DNA from: Bacteroidales bacterium
GTDB taxonomy: Bacteria > Bacteroidota > Bacteroidia > Bacteroidales > TTA-H9
Length of the DNA: 54,416 nt
Assembly (NCBI GenBank): GCA_028689615.1
Contig: JAQVCV010000029.1
Location: 1-54,416, forward strand
Direction of reading: 5' to 3'
Within the stretch, counting starts at the first letter, position 1. Each line of letters begins with the position of its first letter. Below are positions 18,532-27,558 of this stretch, piece by piece. Made by a program: the position numbers and the translations under genes. The notes beneath the pieces are model-generated. The model worked only from the letters and a program-made list of their open reading frames with translations, was not told the DNA's origin and made no database searches.

Positions 18532-19689
18532 TTAACGATCGAAGGTAATGTCGATTACCATAATTTCGGGGCGGTTTCCTGTTCTGACCGGAGGGCCCCA
18601 GGTACCAAAACCGGTAGAGACAAAAAAGTGTGAATTGCCTTTAGGAAGGTATCCTTTGCTAAGTTCAAAAATGGCAGAAGTGATGAAGTTCAGAGGCCAG
18701 AGTTGTCCGTGATGGGTATGCCCGCTAATCTGAATGTCGAATCCTGATCTGGCCACTTCGTCGAGTTTGAAAGGCTGATGATCGAGGAGTATGGCGGGTT
18801 TGGAGAGGTCAATCATCGCGGCGAGTTCGCCGAGGGATTTGCGGCTTTTCCCCGAGAAACGGTCGCGATCGCGGTCTTCACGGCCTACCACCCAGAGAGC
18901 ATCGTCAACCAGCACGGCAGTATCGCGCAGCACTGTAAGACCATGGTCTGAAAGGTATTTCACGGCCCTCTCGGCACCACCTATGTACTCATGGTTGCCG
19001 GTGATTGCGAAAACCCCCATCGGGGCCTTGAATTTTTGCAACAACGCGCCCAAATCGTGCCTGATAACGGGGGCCAAATCTTCGTCAACCACATCGCCGG
19101 CAAAAAGAATCATGTCGGGCTTTTGGGCGGCTACCAGCTCGGCAAGATTGCTCAAGCGCCGCGGGCCGATAAGCGTTCCTAAATGAACATCAGACACAGC
19201 CACCACACGTGTTACCCTGGTCAGAGGTCCCTTCTTCCCGATGTGAACGGAGTGGTGGGCGACATGGGTGGTGAGGGCGTTGATATTGCCGGCAGCAACC
19301 AGGGTTAGAACAAGTCCCACAGTTACCGTGAATGTCATGATTTTCAACCATGATTGATCGGGCGATAAAAGGTGGAAAAAAGGAACCACCCAGTTAATCA
19401 GCCTCAATACATCAATAAGCAACGTGGCAAGCAACAGGTAAAAAAAGATGGCAAGCCAGAACGATCCAACCCAGGTTAGGGCATCGGAAACAGGCGACAA
19501 CCAAAATCGTTCGGTAATTCGGGCCAAAGGGTAAGAGACCGCCAAGATCCAAAAAAGCCAGCTAAAAACCACCCGTGACGTGGAGCCGGCGGCAAAGGCC
19601 TGTGCACCTCTGCTGTGTATGTAGAGGTTCAACAAGGTGTAAAGGGTGAGAACCACCCCAAAGAATATGAGGAACATATAATTTTTCAT
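18532..19689 (-). CDS. Membrane-anchored metallophosphoesterase
   Basis: The 385-residue protein has about four N-terminal membrane helices (residues 1-150) and a C-terminal calcineurin-like phosphoesterase domain. All metal-binding blocks are present: 'VSDVHLGTLIG', 'AGDVVDED', 'TGNHEY' and 'SGHTHHGQLW'. This layout matches YkuE/YaeI-type phosphodiesterases that act at the membrane; the substrate cannot be told. The ATG at 19689 begins the first hydrophobic helix. The aldo/keto reductase gene ends 54 nt upstream on the same strand. Confidence 0.9.
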   Translation of the reverse strand: MKNYMFLIFFGVVLTLYTLLNLYIHSRGAQAFAAGSTSRVVFSWLFWILAVSYPLARITERFWLSPVSDALTWVGSFWLAIFFYLLLATLLIDVLRLINWVVPFFHLLSPDQSWLKIMTFTVTVGLVLTLVAAGNINALTTHVAHHSVHIGKKGPLTRVTRVVAVSDVHLGTLIGPRRLSNLAELVAAQKPDMILFAGDVVDEDLAPVIRHDLGALLQKFKAPMGVFAITGNHEYIGGAERAVKYLSDHGLTVLRDTAVLVDDALWVVGREDRDRDRFSGKSRKSLGELAAMIDLSKPAILLDHQPFKLDEVARSGFDIQISGHTHHGQLWPLNFITSAIFELSKGYLPKGNSHFFVSTGFGTWGPPVRTGNRPEIMVIDITFDR

Positions 19690-19743
19690 CGGGCAAAGTA
19701 ATGTGAAGAGGTGGTAAACAACGTTGAGGGGCAAAAGGTTTCT

Positions 19744-20763
19744 TTAGGGGAGCGCTTTGCCACGTGCTGCAATCCACAGGTCGTACCACTCCTGGCGCGT
19801 CAGCTCAACACCAATCGATTGGGCGCAGGCGGCTATCCTCTCGGGGCGGGTAGTGCCGATGATGGGAACCACGCGGGCCGGAAGGGCAAACAACCACGCC
19901 AGCAGTATGGCCTCGGGAGAGGCATTGTGACGGTTGGCCAACTGCTGAATTTTATCGAACACCGGAAGGTTTTGATCAGAAGCCTTATCACGGTTGAGGT
20001 ACAGACCCTGATCGAGCGGACCCCAGGCCTGAAGAGTTACCCCCTGATCCTGACAATAGGCCAGCAGACCATCGGTGGAAGCCGACGGACTGACTCCGCT
20101 TTGGTTGACACTGATATCCGATTCAATCAGAAGCCGATGCCCAAGACTAAGTTGCAACTGGTTGATGGTTATCGGGAAATGGCTTTGACCAGAGAGGTAC
20201 CTGATGTGTTTAAGGTGCATATTGCTCACTCCAAAAAACCTGACCAACCCGCGAGTGTGAAGCCATTCAAAAGCCTGAGCAACCTCGTCGGCCCGCATCA
20301 GCGGATCGGGGCGGTGAAGCAGCAGGGTATCAAGATAATCGGTTCTGAGTCTTTTGAGAATAGCCAATACCTGATTAACAATATAATCCCTGCTTAAGTT
20401 ATAATGGGTTTCTCCGTTTTCGCCAGCCCGAAGACAAATTCCGGTTTTTGACTGCAAATGGATTTCGTGGCGAAGGCCGGGCGAATCGGCCAATACTCTG
20501 CCAAACGCCTCTTCGGCTTTTCCGAAGGTGTAGATGTCGGCATGGTCGAAGGTTGTTATGCCATTCTGAATGGCTGTTTCGATGGTTTGACGGGCCAAGT
20601 TTTCATCGGCAGTAGTTACAGCGAGGTTGTTCCAGCCACCTCCAAGCCCCATACAACCCATTACAAGCTCTCGTTTAACCGGATTTCCGGACGGTATCAT
20701 GCGTTCATGTTTAAAGTGGTACGACGATCGTTGGGTATCTTGTATTACAGGAGAAATCAGCAT
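19744..20763 (-). CDS. Aldo/keto reductase (YdhF-like)
   Basis: This is an NADPH-dependent oxidoreductase of the aldo/keto reductase superfamily, with the tetrad Asp/Tyr ('FDHADIYTFG'), Lys ('QSKTGI') and His ('LLLHRPDP'). The C-terminal NADPH-binding part 'VPIIGTTRPERI' is intact. Substrate is unknown. The ATG at 20763 overlaps the stop of the Nudix gene (ATGCTGA), suggesting translational coupling. A later ATG at 20700 would better fit the usual N-terminus of the family, so the start is open. Confidence 0.9.
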   Translation of the reverse strand: MLISPVIQDTQRSSYHFKHERMIPSGNPVKRELVMGCMGLGGGWNNLAVTTADENLARQTIETAIQNGITTFDHADIYTFGKAEEAFGRVLADSPGLRHEIHLQSKTGICLRAGENGETHYNLSRDYIVNQVLAILKRLRTDYLDTLLLHRPDPLMRADEVAQAFEWLHTRGLVRFFGVSNMHLKHIRYLSGQSHFPITINQLQLSLGHRLLIESDISVNQSGVSPSASTDGLLAYCQDQGVTLQAWGPLDQGLYLNRDKASDQNLPVFDKIQQLANRHNASPEAILLAWLFALPARVVPIIGTTRPERIAACAQSIGVELTRQEWYDLWIAARGKALP

Positions 20764-21197
20764 TCGCTGCATGCATGCAGGGCTTCTTTCAAAATATCGT
20801 TGTGGTCGAATGCAAGAGGAGGCAACTGGTTGATGTTCCACCACTGCACCTCACGGGCATCGTCGCCGGCAACGGGGATTAAATCCTGGGCTACGTCGGC
20901 CCATCCCTTGAAAACCACCGTGATGGTGCGGTGCCTCGGATCGCGGTTAACAGCCCCGAAAGTGCGCCACTGCTCCAGTTTGATACCCGTCAGGCCGGTC
21001 TCTTCGGCAAGTTCGCGATGAGCAGCCGTCATAAGTTCTTCGTCTATTTCGATAAAGCCCCCGGGAAACGCCCATGAACCCTCGAAGGGCTCTCTGTCGC
21101 GCCTGATCAGGAGCACCTCGGTAGGTCCCTCCTTCTTGCGAAACAACAGGATATCGACGGTTACGCAGGGGCGCGGGTAAAGGTAGGTGTAGGTCAT
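20757..21197 (-). CDS. Nudix hydrolase
   Basis: The 146-residue protein has a full Nudix box ('GGFIEIDEELMTAAHREL', then AEETGL), with the acidic metal ligands in REL-AEE. The N-terminal 'PRPCVTVDILLF' is typical of ADP-ribose or related nucleotide pyrophosphatases in Bacteroidota. Its start overlaps the FRG gene stop by 4 nt and its stop overlaps the next gene, so it is in a coupled operon. Confidence 0.92.
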   Translation of the reverse strand: MTYTYLYPRPCVTVDILLFRKKEGPTEVLLIRRDREPFEGSWAFPGGFIEIDEELMTAAHRELAEETGLTGIKLEQWRTFGAVNRDPRHRTITVVFKGWADVAQDLIPVAGDDAREVQWWNINQLPPLAFDHNDILKEALHACSEC

Positions 21198-22009
21198 GAT
21201 AATTCGTCGTATTGATTTAACTTAGGACTGTAATGACGTTTAAGCCAGGTGCTAAGCCCGTCGAGGCCGGGAAAAAGAACCCGCTCGGTTATGTTAGCCT
21301 GATCGAGTTTGTCGCGGATTTCCCATTTCAACCCGGCAGGGATGATGATTCTGAAGAAAAGCTCTTCGTGTTGTTCGAGCCACTCGTTGTGCAGTGCTTC
21401 GGGGCTCGACATCAGGGAAAAGAGGGCGTGTTGATTCACGATCCGGTCGTCGAGCGACGGGGGTTCCAGAAAAAGGGTGAACACTTTGTTTTGCAACGAA
21501 TCAAGCTGGCGCAGCGAGTTGCAAACAGGATCGAGTATGGTGGGGGTAAAAACATTTCCCCCTTCGTCGAGTAGCGATTCGCGAATAGAATCGGGTAAAT
21601 ATTGGTTAGACCTCACGTAGTTAACACACCAAATCGCGCCATCGGTATTAAATTTCAGGAGGTTGGCCGTGGCGAAATGGAGGGCTATGTAGGGAGAATA
21701 GGTCCAGTCGAGAAGTCGGGTTGGAAGCCCGTGGTGCTGGGCTACAGCGAGCCAGTTCCATACTGAATCGCCCGGTACTGCATTTCGCTGGGCATATTTT
21801 CTGAAATTGCGCAAAAGGTGACGTTCCAGGGCCACAAATTCACCGCCAACCCGCATCAAACTGGTTTTCAATTCATAGCTTTTATCACTCAGACCACGGT
21901 AAACATACCCCGATCTGAACCGGCTTATGCGCGGATCGAAGCTGTTGCGAAACAACAACTCCTGGAGGTGCATCCAGTCGTGAGCTACTATATCGTTGGT
22001 GGTTATCAT
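21194..22009 (-). CDS. FRG-domain protein
   Basis: The FRG domain is named for its conserved Phe-Arg-Gly motif, seen here as 'YVYRGLSDKSYELKTSL', and includes 'VAQHHGLPTRLLDWTYSP'. The protein has 271 residues with no membrane segment. Its molecular role is unknown; FRG proteins are often found in accessory or conflict-related loci. Here it sits between rsmI (6 nt upstream) and the Nudix gene (4-nt overlap), in what looks like a backbone operon. Confidence 0.85.
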   Translation of the reverse strand: MITTNDIVAHDWMHLQELLFRNSFDPRISRFRSGYVYRGLSDKSYELKTSLMRVGGEFVALERHLLRNFRKYAQRNAVPGDSVWNWLAVAQHHGLPTRLLDWTYSPYIALHFATANLLKFNTDGAIWCVNYVRSNQYLPDSIRESLLDEGGNVFTPTILDPVCNSLRQLDSLQNKVFTLFLEPPSLDDRIVNQHALFSLMSSPEALHNEWLEQHEELFFRIIIPAGLKWEIRDKLDQANITERVLFPGLDGLSTWLKRHYSPKLNQYDELS

Positions 22010-22015
22010 TGTGGC

Positions 22016-22738
22016 TTAATCTTCATCGGGGGTATCAGTTTGGGCTGAAGCTTGGGAAGACCTCGCGGGGATTCCTTCCACCACCACCACGATCTCACCT
22101 TTTGGGGGATGCTGGGTGAAGTGCAGGGCCAGTTGCGACAAGGTACCGCGTCGCGTTTCTTCAAACAATTTCGACAATTCGCGTGAGACAGAAGCCCGCC
22201 GGTTGTCTCCAAATTTTTCGGCTAACTGGTTGAGGGTTTTAGCCAACCGAAAAGGTGATTCATAAAAGATGATGGTGTGTGGCACACCTGCAAGCCATTC
22301 GATGCGGGTAGCACGACCTTTTTTATGAGGCAGAAATCCCTCGAAGAAAAACCGGTCGGCAGGCAGCCCCGAGTTTACCAAAGCCGGCACAAAAGCGGTG
22401 GCGCCTGGAAGGGTTTCAACTTCAATGCCCGCCTCGATGCACGATCTTACCAACAGAAAACCAGGATCGCTGATAGCCGGAGTGCCGGCATCGGTAACCA
22501 GTGCCGTGCGCTGTCCGGCTCCAATCTGGGCGGTGATGTGCTCAACGGTTTTGTGCTCGTTGTGAAGATGATGAGCAACAACTCTTTTATCTATACCATA
22601 GTGCTTAAGCAAATTGCCCGATGTTCGGGTGTCTTCACACAAAATCACATCAACATCCTCTTTGAGCACTCTGAGAGCCCTCAGGGTGATGTCGTCGAGA
22701 TTGCCTATAGGAGTTGGTACAAGGTATAGTTTTGACAT
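22016..22738 (-). CDS. rsmI: 16S rRNA (cytidine1402-2'-O)-methyltransferase RsmI
   Basis: RsmI methylates the 2'-OH of C1402 in 16S rRNA, tuning decoding fidelity. The 240-residue protein has the family start 'LYLVPTPIGNLDDITLRA', 'EDTRTSGNLLKHYGI', 'VTDAGTPAISDPG' and 'GEIVVVVEG'. Length is slightly short at the C-terminus but all conserved blocks are present. It is the first gene of a minus-strand run through FRG, Nudix and aldo/keto reductase. Confidence 0.95.
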   Translation of the reverse strand: MSKLYLVPTPIGNLDDITLRALRVLKEDVDVILCEDTRTSGNLLKHYGIDKRVVAHHLHNEHKTVEHITAQIGAGQRTALVTDAGTPAISDPGFLLVRSCIEAGIEVETLPGATAFVPALVNSGLPADRFFFEGFLPHKKGRATRIEWLAGVPHTIIFYESPFRLAKTLNQLAEKFGDNRRASVSRELSKLFEETRRGTLSQLALHFTQHPPKGEIVVVVEGIPARSSQASAQTDTPDED

Positions 22739-22809
22739 ACTGGAAAGTGACTTTAAACCGGCCGGAAGCGGCCTTGTATAAATTTGGGGTGGTGAAATTA
22801 CAAAAAAAC

Positions 22810-22839
22810 TTGCAGGATTGTAAAAATGTCGTACATTTG
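22810..22839 (+). promoter_or_regulatory. Promoter of tRNA-Ala
   Basis: TTG (22810-22812), 19 nt, then TACATTTG (22832-22839) is an exact match to the Bacteroidota -33/-7 layout, 18 nt upstream of the tRNA. Confidence 0.8.
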
Positions 22840-22857
22840 CAGCCTCAAAGCAATAAA

Positions 22858-22931
22858 GGGGCGTTAGCTCAGTTGGCTAGAGCGTTAGACTGGCAGTCTA
22901 AAGGTCAAGGGTTCGATTCCCTTACGCTCCA
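22858..22931 (+). tRNA. tRNA-Ala (GGC)
   Basis: The 74-nt cloverleaf has the acceptor stem GGGGCGT / ACGCTCC, including the G3:U70 pair that marks tRNA-Ala. The anticodon loop CTGGCAG gives anticodon GGC. The T-arm is AAGGGTTCGATTCCCTT. CCA is not encoded. Confidence 0.95.
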
Positions 22932-22940
22932 CCCCTCCAT

Positions 22941-22974
22941 AAAGAGGATCTCTGTCGGGATCCTCTTTTTCTTT
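22941..22974 (+). terminator. Terminator after tRNA-Ala
   Basis: An AAAGAGGATC / GATCCTCTTT stem with an eight-base loop runs into a T-rich tract. Confidence 0.88.
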
Positions 22975-22979
22975 TGGGG

Positions 22980-23480
22980 CTATCCCTTCCGGGTTGAGCT
23001 GAAAAGATAAACTGCCACAGGACCTAAAATTAAAAGAAGGATGGCGGGAAGCATCCATATCGCGCGGGGTCTCACAGTCCCGTCGGCCGAGAGCCACATC
23101 ATCAGTTCGATTCCCAGAAAAACCATCACTGTCGAAAACTTCAAAGTGCGTATGAGCCGTGTGGCTTTAAGATACTGTTCTTTAGCATTCTCAGGGGTGA
23201 TTTTAACGGGGTAGTTGAAAACATGGGGGCGTTGGTTAAGCCAGGTGAGCAGCGGAACAAGCAAGGTGGCCACCACAGGCATGAAAAGCAGAAAAAGTGG
23301 CGAGCCCCAGCCATCGGGTTCTCCATGAAAATTGAAGTGGGTAGCTATTGTATCAGGAAGGGTAGCAATGCCATAGAGCGCCACCGTCCACACTGCAACC
23401 AGCACAAACCAACTTGCCACATCAAGGAAGCGGTCGGTTTGGCGGGGCGAAATCTCAATACGGGGTTGGGTGTTTTTCAT
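22980..23480 (-). CDS. DUF1648 domain membrane protein
   Basis: The 166-residue protein has four hydrophobic helices and the DUF1648 signature 'LPDTIATHFNFHGEPDGWG' in the first loop. DUF1648 also occurs in SdpI-type immunity proteins and in putative sensors, but this short form has no assigned function. It overlaps the kinase-fold gene by 4 nt (ATGA) and is the last gene of a four-gene minus-strand run. Confidence 0.82.
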   Translation of the reverse strand: MKNTQPRIEISPRQTDRFLDVASWFVLVAVWTVALYGIATLPDTIATHFNFHGEPDGWGSPLFLLFMPVVATLLVPLLTWLNQRPHVFNYPVKITPENAKEQYLKATRLIRTLKFSTVMVFLGIELMMWLSADGTVRPRAIWMLPAILLLILGPVAVYLFSSTRKG

Positions 23481-24157
23481 TTGAATAAAGGTGATGGGGT
23501 GTTGCTGCGATCGCGAGCATCGAAATCGTCAACAACCTGGTTTCTTATACTGACAAGATGCGATGGTGTGAGGGGTTTTCCTGTGCCGGGATGGTTGATA
23601 GCAGAAGTGTCGCCGGTTTGGGTGAAGGTGTTGAAGCCCTCGCGGTTAAGCCAATACCAGATTCCCCAGTTCCGAAAGTTGTACTCATCTGACCAGGGAT
23701 TGTGTTCGTAATCAACATACCACAGCTTATGCTGGCTCACCACGAAATTGGCCGGGAAATAGTCGATGTTGAGGCCAACAGAGGCCAAAGAGCGTTCCCA
23801 TTGAAGAAGGGTGGTAAGCCAGACCCGCTCGACGGGTTGTTCGGGCAACAATTCGGGAACCACCTTCCCGTCGATAAATTCTTTGATCAGATACTGCCTC
23901 TTGTGGTTGCACTCGAGCATTCGCGGCACTGGAATGCCAACTTCACACAAAGTTGTGTATGAATTTTCCTCGAGGATGGTTTTGGGTTGGGTGAAATGGT
24001 AATACGAAACCTCCTCATGGTGCATTGCCTTGAAAACCACCAGATGATGGTGATACTCCCCCAGGTAGGAGTAGCCCGATTTCCCCTTACCCAGAAAACG
24101 GATGAGGGTAAGGCCGGGAGGTGGATCAGTTGGAGGCGGTGGAAAAATGAGTTGCAT
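23477..24157 (-). CDS. Protein-kinase-fold protein (unclassified)
   Basis: The 226-residue protein shows the order of a small kinase fold: a glycine-rich loop ('FLGKGKSGYSYLG'), a Lys in 'VVFKAM', a hinge-like 'QYLIKEFIDG', a catalytic-loop-like 'IDYFPANFVV' with Asp and Asn, and a DFG-equivalent 'WYVDYEHNPW'. This resembles lipopolysaccharide-core (KdkA-like) or RIO-type kinases. The substrate is unknown. It is coupled to the DUF1648 gene downstream and lies 12 nt after DUF2809. Confidence 0.62.
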   Translation of the reverse strand: MQLIFPPPPTDPPPGLTLIRFLGKGKSGYSYLGEYHHHLVVFKAMHHEEVSYYHFTQPKTILEENSYTTLCEVGIPVPRMLECNHKRQYLIKEFIDGKVVPELLPEQPVERVWLTTLLQWERSLASVGLNIDYFPANFVVSQHKLWYVDYEHNPWSDEYNFRNWGIWYWLNREGFNTFTQTGDTSAINHPGTGKPLTPSHLVSIRNQVVDDFDARDRSNTPSPLFK

Positions 24158-24169
24158 AGCAGATGTGGA

Positions 24170-24583
24170 TCAGGATTCAGTGCTTTTAAAGATGCTCCGT
24201 TCAACCGCCATACCCACGGCCACACCAACAGCGTAGCAAATCAAATCGCTCCACAAAAAGCCGAAGCCCAGCACCAGTCCACCCAGCCGGGTTGCCCTTA
24301 CAGCATCGAGCCAGGGTGTGTGGAAGAGCTGACTCAATTCGATGGACACAGAAAACAACAAGGCTACAAGCCCCGATTTTTTATACGAGTGCCAAGGAAA
24401 CGCAAAACGCGAAAGCCAATACACCATCATGGCCCACAAGGCATCGCCGGCGTAAAGCAAAACCCAGGCAGGAGTTTGAACAGGATAGCGACGGCTGAGC
24501 AACCCCAACAAAACGGTGGCAACAAGCAGGGTGGTGTAAACCATGCGGTGCCGACACCAAATCCTGTGAATTCTGAACAGCAT
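24170..24583 (-). CDS. DUF2809 membrane protein
   Basis: The 137-residue protein has four hydrophobic helices and clear DUF2809 landmarks: 'YAGDALWAMMVYW', 'IELSQLFHTPWLDAVRATRL' and 'GFLWSDLICYAVG'. No function is established. The T9SS gene ends 30 nt upstream on the same strand, so the two may be co-transcribed. Confidence 0.88.
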   Translation of the reverse strand: MLFRIHRIWCRHRMVYTTLLVATVLLGLLSRRYPVQTPAWVLLYAGDALWAMMVYWLSRFAFPWHSYKKSGLVALLFSVSIELSQLFHTPWLDAVRATRLGGLVLGFGFLWSDLICYAVGVAVGMAVERSIFKSTES

Positions 24584-24613
24584 CTTTAACTGAAGTTTCT
24601 TGGGGGTATCGCC

Positions 24614-26911
24614 TTATTGTTTAATGATTTTCTCAGAAAAAACACGCTCAGCTCCGCCCTTTGTAGCTCTGATGATAGCAAAATACAATCCAGGAGGAAG
24701 GTTTTCAAGATGAATTGAAAAATCGGAGTGGTTGTTAGTGTTATAAGAATAAACCACAGTACCGGTTACTGTAGTCACTTGCAATTCGACATCAGACAGG
24801 TCGTTGGCCTTCACGTTGAACACCTGATTGAATGGATTGGGATGAAAACGGGAACCGGTTTCAGGCTCCGAATCGAAATTGATGCCAATATTGCTAACAA
24901 TATACTCTGCTGACGACATGGGTGAAGTGTTCCACTGATCCATACAGGCAATAGCCTTGTAAATATAGTGTCCCAAGGCTGACGGGGTTGTAACCGTAAG
25001 AGGGCTGTAGCCACTGTAGCCACTGTTGCAGGAGGGATTGGAGCCATCATCGGTATAACGGATCAGGGCACCTTGCATAGCATTAATAGTGAAAGTGATC
25101 GGGGAAGTAGATGTTTGATCGGGAGGGGTAAAAACCGGTGCTGAAAGTGTACCGGTTACCATATATTGGCCGGTTACAACTGGCGTTTGGCGCCATCCTT
25201 CTCGACAAGCAATGGCTTTGTAAACATAGATACCACTAGCTGCGGGAGTAGTTAAATTAACCGGGGGATTGCCCCACATCGGACTGTTGCAAGTAGGAAC
25301 AGAACCGTTATTTGTATAATGAACTATCGAGTTTTGGGGGGCATAGATTGAAAACCAGATAGCTCCTGTGGACGTGGATGATTCAGGCCAGATGGTGATC
25401 CAATCCAAAATTCTTTCGATAGTGATGGTAACTGTGGCTTCGTTAGAAGGAGATTGCCCGGTTTTGCAGGCTATAGCTCGGTAAACATATACTCCGGTAT
25501 CGTTAGGGGTGGTGATGTTGACATACGAGGTTCCACCCAGGCTTGTACCACATTGTGGTGCTGTTCCGTCGCTAGTATAGTAAACTTTAGCCCCTCCTGA
25601 AGCAGTGATTCGAAACGATTGCGCTTCTTCAAAAGTTCCGCTTTCGATATCAAATACGGGTGGCAACGGCCGATGAGAAATCTGCTGAATAAAGGCATAG
25701 GTGCCACTAAGTCCCCAATATGTTCCACAGAAATATTCGTCATTGTTTGTTCCTGATGCAATAAAAGTGCCTTCGGCTCCTTCAAGCACTGAATGGTAGG
25801 TTGTCTCCCATAAAGTGTTAGTTTGTTCATATTCCAGATTCCAAATAATTCCTCCTGTTGACTTAATTTGCCTCAAGTCGTAAAAATACGAATATTCTCC
25901 TCCTGAATAATAACTCTTTAGGTAGCCCATCAGGAAGGTACCATCTGAAAGTTCACAGATATCGGTAACACTGGATGAACCGTTGTTTACCTGAATCTTA
26001 TTCTCCCACTGCTTTGTGCCCTGATTGTTATACTTACGGGTGAGGGCTGAATAATTGTACCTGCCCGCCACAACGAATCCGTTATCTTGTGTTGAACAAA
26101 CACGCCTCGCATCATCGTTACCCTCTTTGGCGTCTCTCTCTTTCCAGACTATCGTCCCTTCGCTGTTAATCTTCACGAGCCACATGTCAAAATCACCCCA
26201 ATTGCTCACAAAACCTACCTGGCCATCATTTGATTTGGTATTTCCTACTAGGTAGTATCCTCCATCTGAAGCCTTGGCAATATCGCACAACTCATCATCG
26301 TTCTGCCCGCCATAACAGTAACTCCAGAGCATAGTTCCATCAGGGGTAAATTTTGCTATCCAATAATCACATTTCCCGGTCGAGCTATGATTCCCACTAA
26401 TATCTCCATCATTTGAATAGGTTGTTGCTCCTATCACAAAGGTTCCATCGTCATTTAACACCAAAGCAACACCATAATCGTCATAGTGACCTCCCAGTTG
26501 TTTGTCCCATAGCTTATTGCCCAAACCATCAGTTCTAAGAATAAGAATTTCATAATTTTTTGCCAGAGTCGGATCATAGGATTGCCCAACAGCAATAAAA
26601 CCACCATCGCTTGTTTGGACAACATCCTTTAGGGCGCATTCACCATCATAGCTGTAGGTTTTTTCCCATACTTTTGTTCCCCACATATCAGTTCTCAACA
26701 ATAACACATCAGGATTGCCGTTTTGATCGGTTTTATAGCCAGACATCAGATACTGCCCGTTGCTGCATCTGATTGTCTTATAGCACGACGAAGCATAGGG
26801 GTAACCAGCACCGTGAAACTTTACCCAATCGATATTCTGGGCTTCTGTTTTGAAGGCCATGACCATTATAACCGTATTAGCAACCAGCAAGTAAAGAATA
26901 TTCCGACACAT
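24614..26911 (-). CDS. T9SS-sorted protein with beta-propeller-like N-half and three chitobiase C-terminal-like repeats
   Basis: The 765-residue protein has a signal peptide, then about 400 residues of repeating blades built around 'D(G)GGY/F-xxxG' and 'LLRTDxxGxxxW' units, as in bacterial delta-60/propeller-like proteins. Three tandem chitobiase/beta-hexosaminidase C-terminal-like domains follow (about residues 415-675), each with a 'Y(T)xxGSxPxCxS' turn and a 'YVYKAIAC' strand. The last 80 residues are a T9SS sorting domain ('RFHPNPFNQVFNV'). It is probably a surface-displayed binding protein; no catalytic residues are seen. Confidence 0.85.
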   Translation of the reverse strand: MCRNILYLLVANTVIMVMAFKTEAQNIDWVKFHGAGYPYASSCYKTIRCSNGQYLMSGYKTDQNGNPDVLLLRTDMWGTKVWEKTYSYDGECALKDVVQTSDGGFIAVGQSYDPTLAKNYEILILRTDGLGNKLWDKQLGGHYDDYGVALVLNDDGTFVIGATTYSNDGDISGNHSSTGKCDYWIAKFTPDGTMLWSYCYGGQNDDELCDIAKASDGGYYLVGNTKSNDGQVGFVSNWGDFDMWLVKINSEGTIVWKERDAKEGNDDARRVCSTQDNGFVVAGRYNYSALTRKYNNQGTKQWENKIQVNNGSSSVTDICELSDGTFLMGYLKSYYSGGEYSYFYDLRQIKSTGGIIWNLEYEQTNTLWETTYHSVLEGAEGTFIASGTNNDEYFCGTYWGLSGTYAFIQQISHRPLPPVFDIESGTFEEAQSFRITASGGAKVYYTSDGTAPQCGTSLGGTSYVNITTPNDTGVYVYRAIACKTGQSPSNEATVTITIERILDWITIWPESSTSTGAIWFSIYAPQNSIVHYTNNGSVPTCNSPMWGNPPVNLTTPAASGIYVYKAIACREGWRQTPVVTGQYMVTGTLSAPVFTPPDQTSTSPITFTINAMQGALIRYTDDGSNPSCNSGYSGYSPLTVTTPSALGHYIYKAIACMDQWNTSPMSSAEYIVSNIGINFDSEPETGSRFHPNPFNQVFNVKANDLSDVELQVTTVTGTVVYSYNTNNHSDFSIHLENLPPGLYFAIIRATKGGAERVFSEKIIKQ

Positions 26912-26928
26912 AGATTTAGTTTTTTATG

Positions 26929-26936
26929 CAAATATA
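26929..26936 (-). promoter_or_regulatory. -7 box (TATATTTG) of the T9SS/propeller gene
   Basis: TATATTTG on the minus strand fits TAnnTTTG, 17 nt upstream of the ATG at 26911. Confidence 0.5.
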
Positions 26937-27558
26937 TGTGAATTGATAATTACATAACGACCGCCATTTATAAAAAACAATTAAGCCAAAAAATCTCAGC
27001 TCATTGCCTTTGCGCTGTGGCTTGAAAATAAACTTCAAACTTCACAAGGTTATAATACTTGTTAAAGAATCTGCATAACAACAACACTTCTGCGCTCCAT
27101 CCCGGAACTCTATGAAGTAAAGAGCTCCAAATCCCATAGTGTTTCATCGAAGCAAAAGCGCCAACATAAGATTAACTTATTGCAAAAAAACAACTTAACT
27201 AACCTGTCATATGTAAATTCGATAACATCAAACTGCATGTAAATTCAAAACCGCATCGTTATAGGATTTGTATTTGGTGCCACTTTCAAAAAAATTTGGA
27301 ATGTTATTAAATTTAAGAATTAAATTCCTATTTATCAACATTTCCACTTTCGGTAAACAATTACAGGTTTACGGGGAAGATGGCTAACAATAGGTATTGA
27401 TTAAAAGTCTGTTGAAAACAAGCATATTCCATACAGCCTCAACCAATCAAATGCAGTTACCACTGACGTGGCTCACTCGAGAGCGAGAAACCGTGTAGCA
27501 GTGGAGTGGTTTCAAAGAGGAACGGAGTTGTTGAAGTACGGGAAAAAAAGGAGACAAA
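26937..27558. other. AT-rich intergenic region without a supported gene
   Basis: About 620 nt separate the T9SS gene promoter from the end of the aspartate kinase gene. I see no ORF with a recognisable protein, no tRNA and no clear terminator. The composition is visibly AT-rich compared with its neighbours. The only structured element is an inverted repeat at 27460-27504, listed separately. Confidence 0.5.
27460..27504. repeat. Nested inverted repeat downstream of aspartate kinase
   Basis: CCACTG (27460-27465) pairs with CAGTGG (27499-27504). Inside is a second near-palindrome, CTCACTCGAGAGCGAG. It could be an RNA stem at the 3' end of the kinase transcript or a remnant of a mobile repeat. 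Confidence 0.4.
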
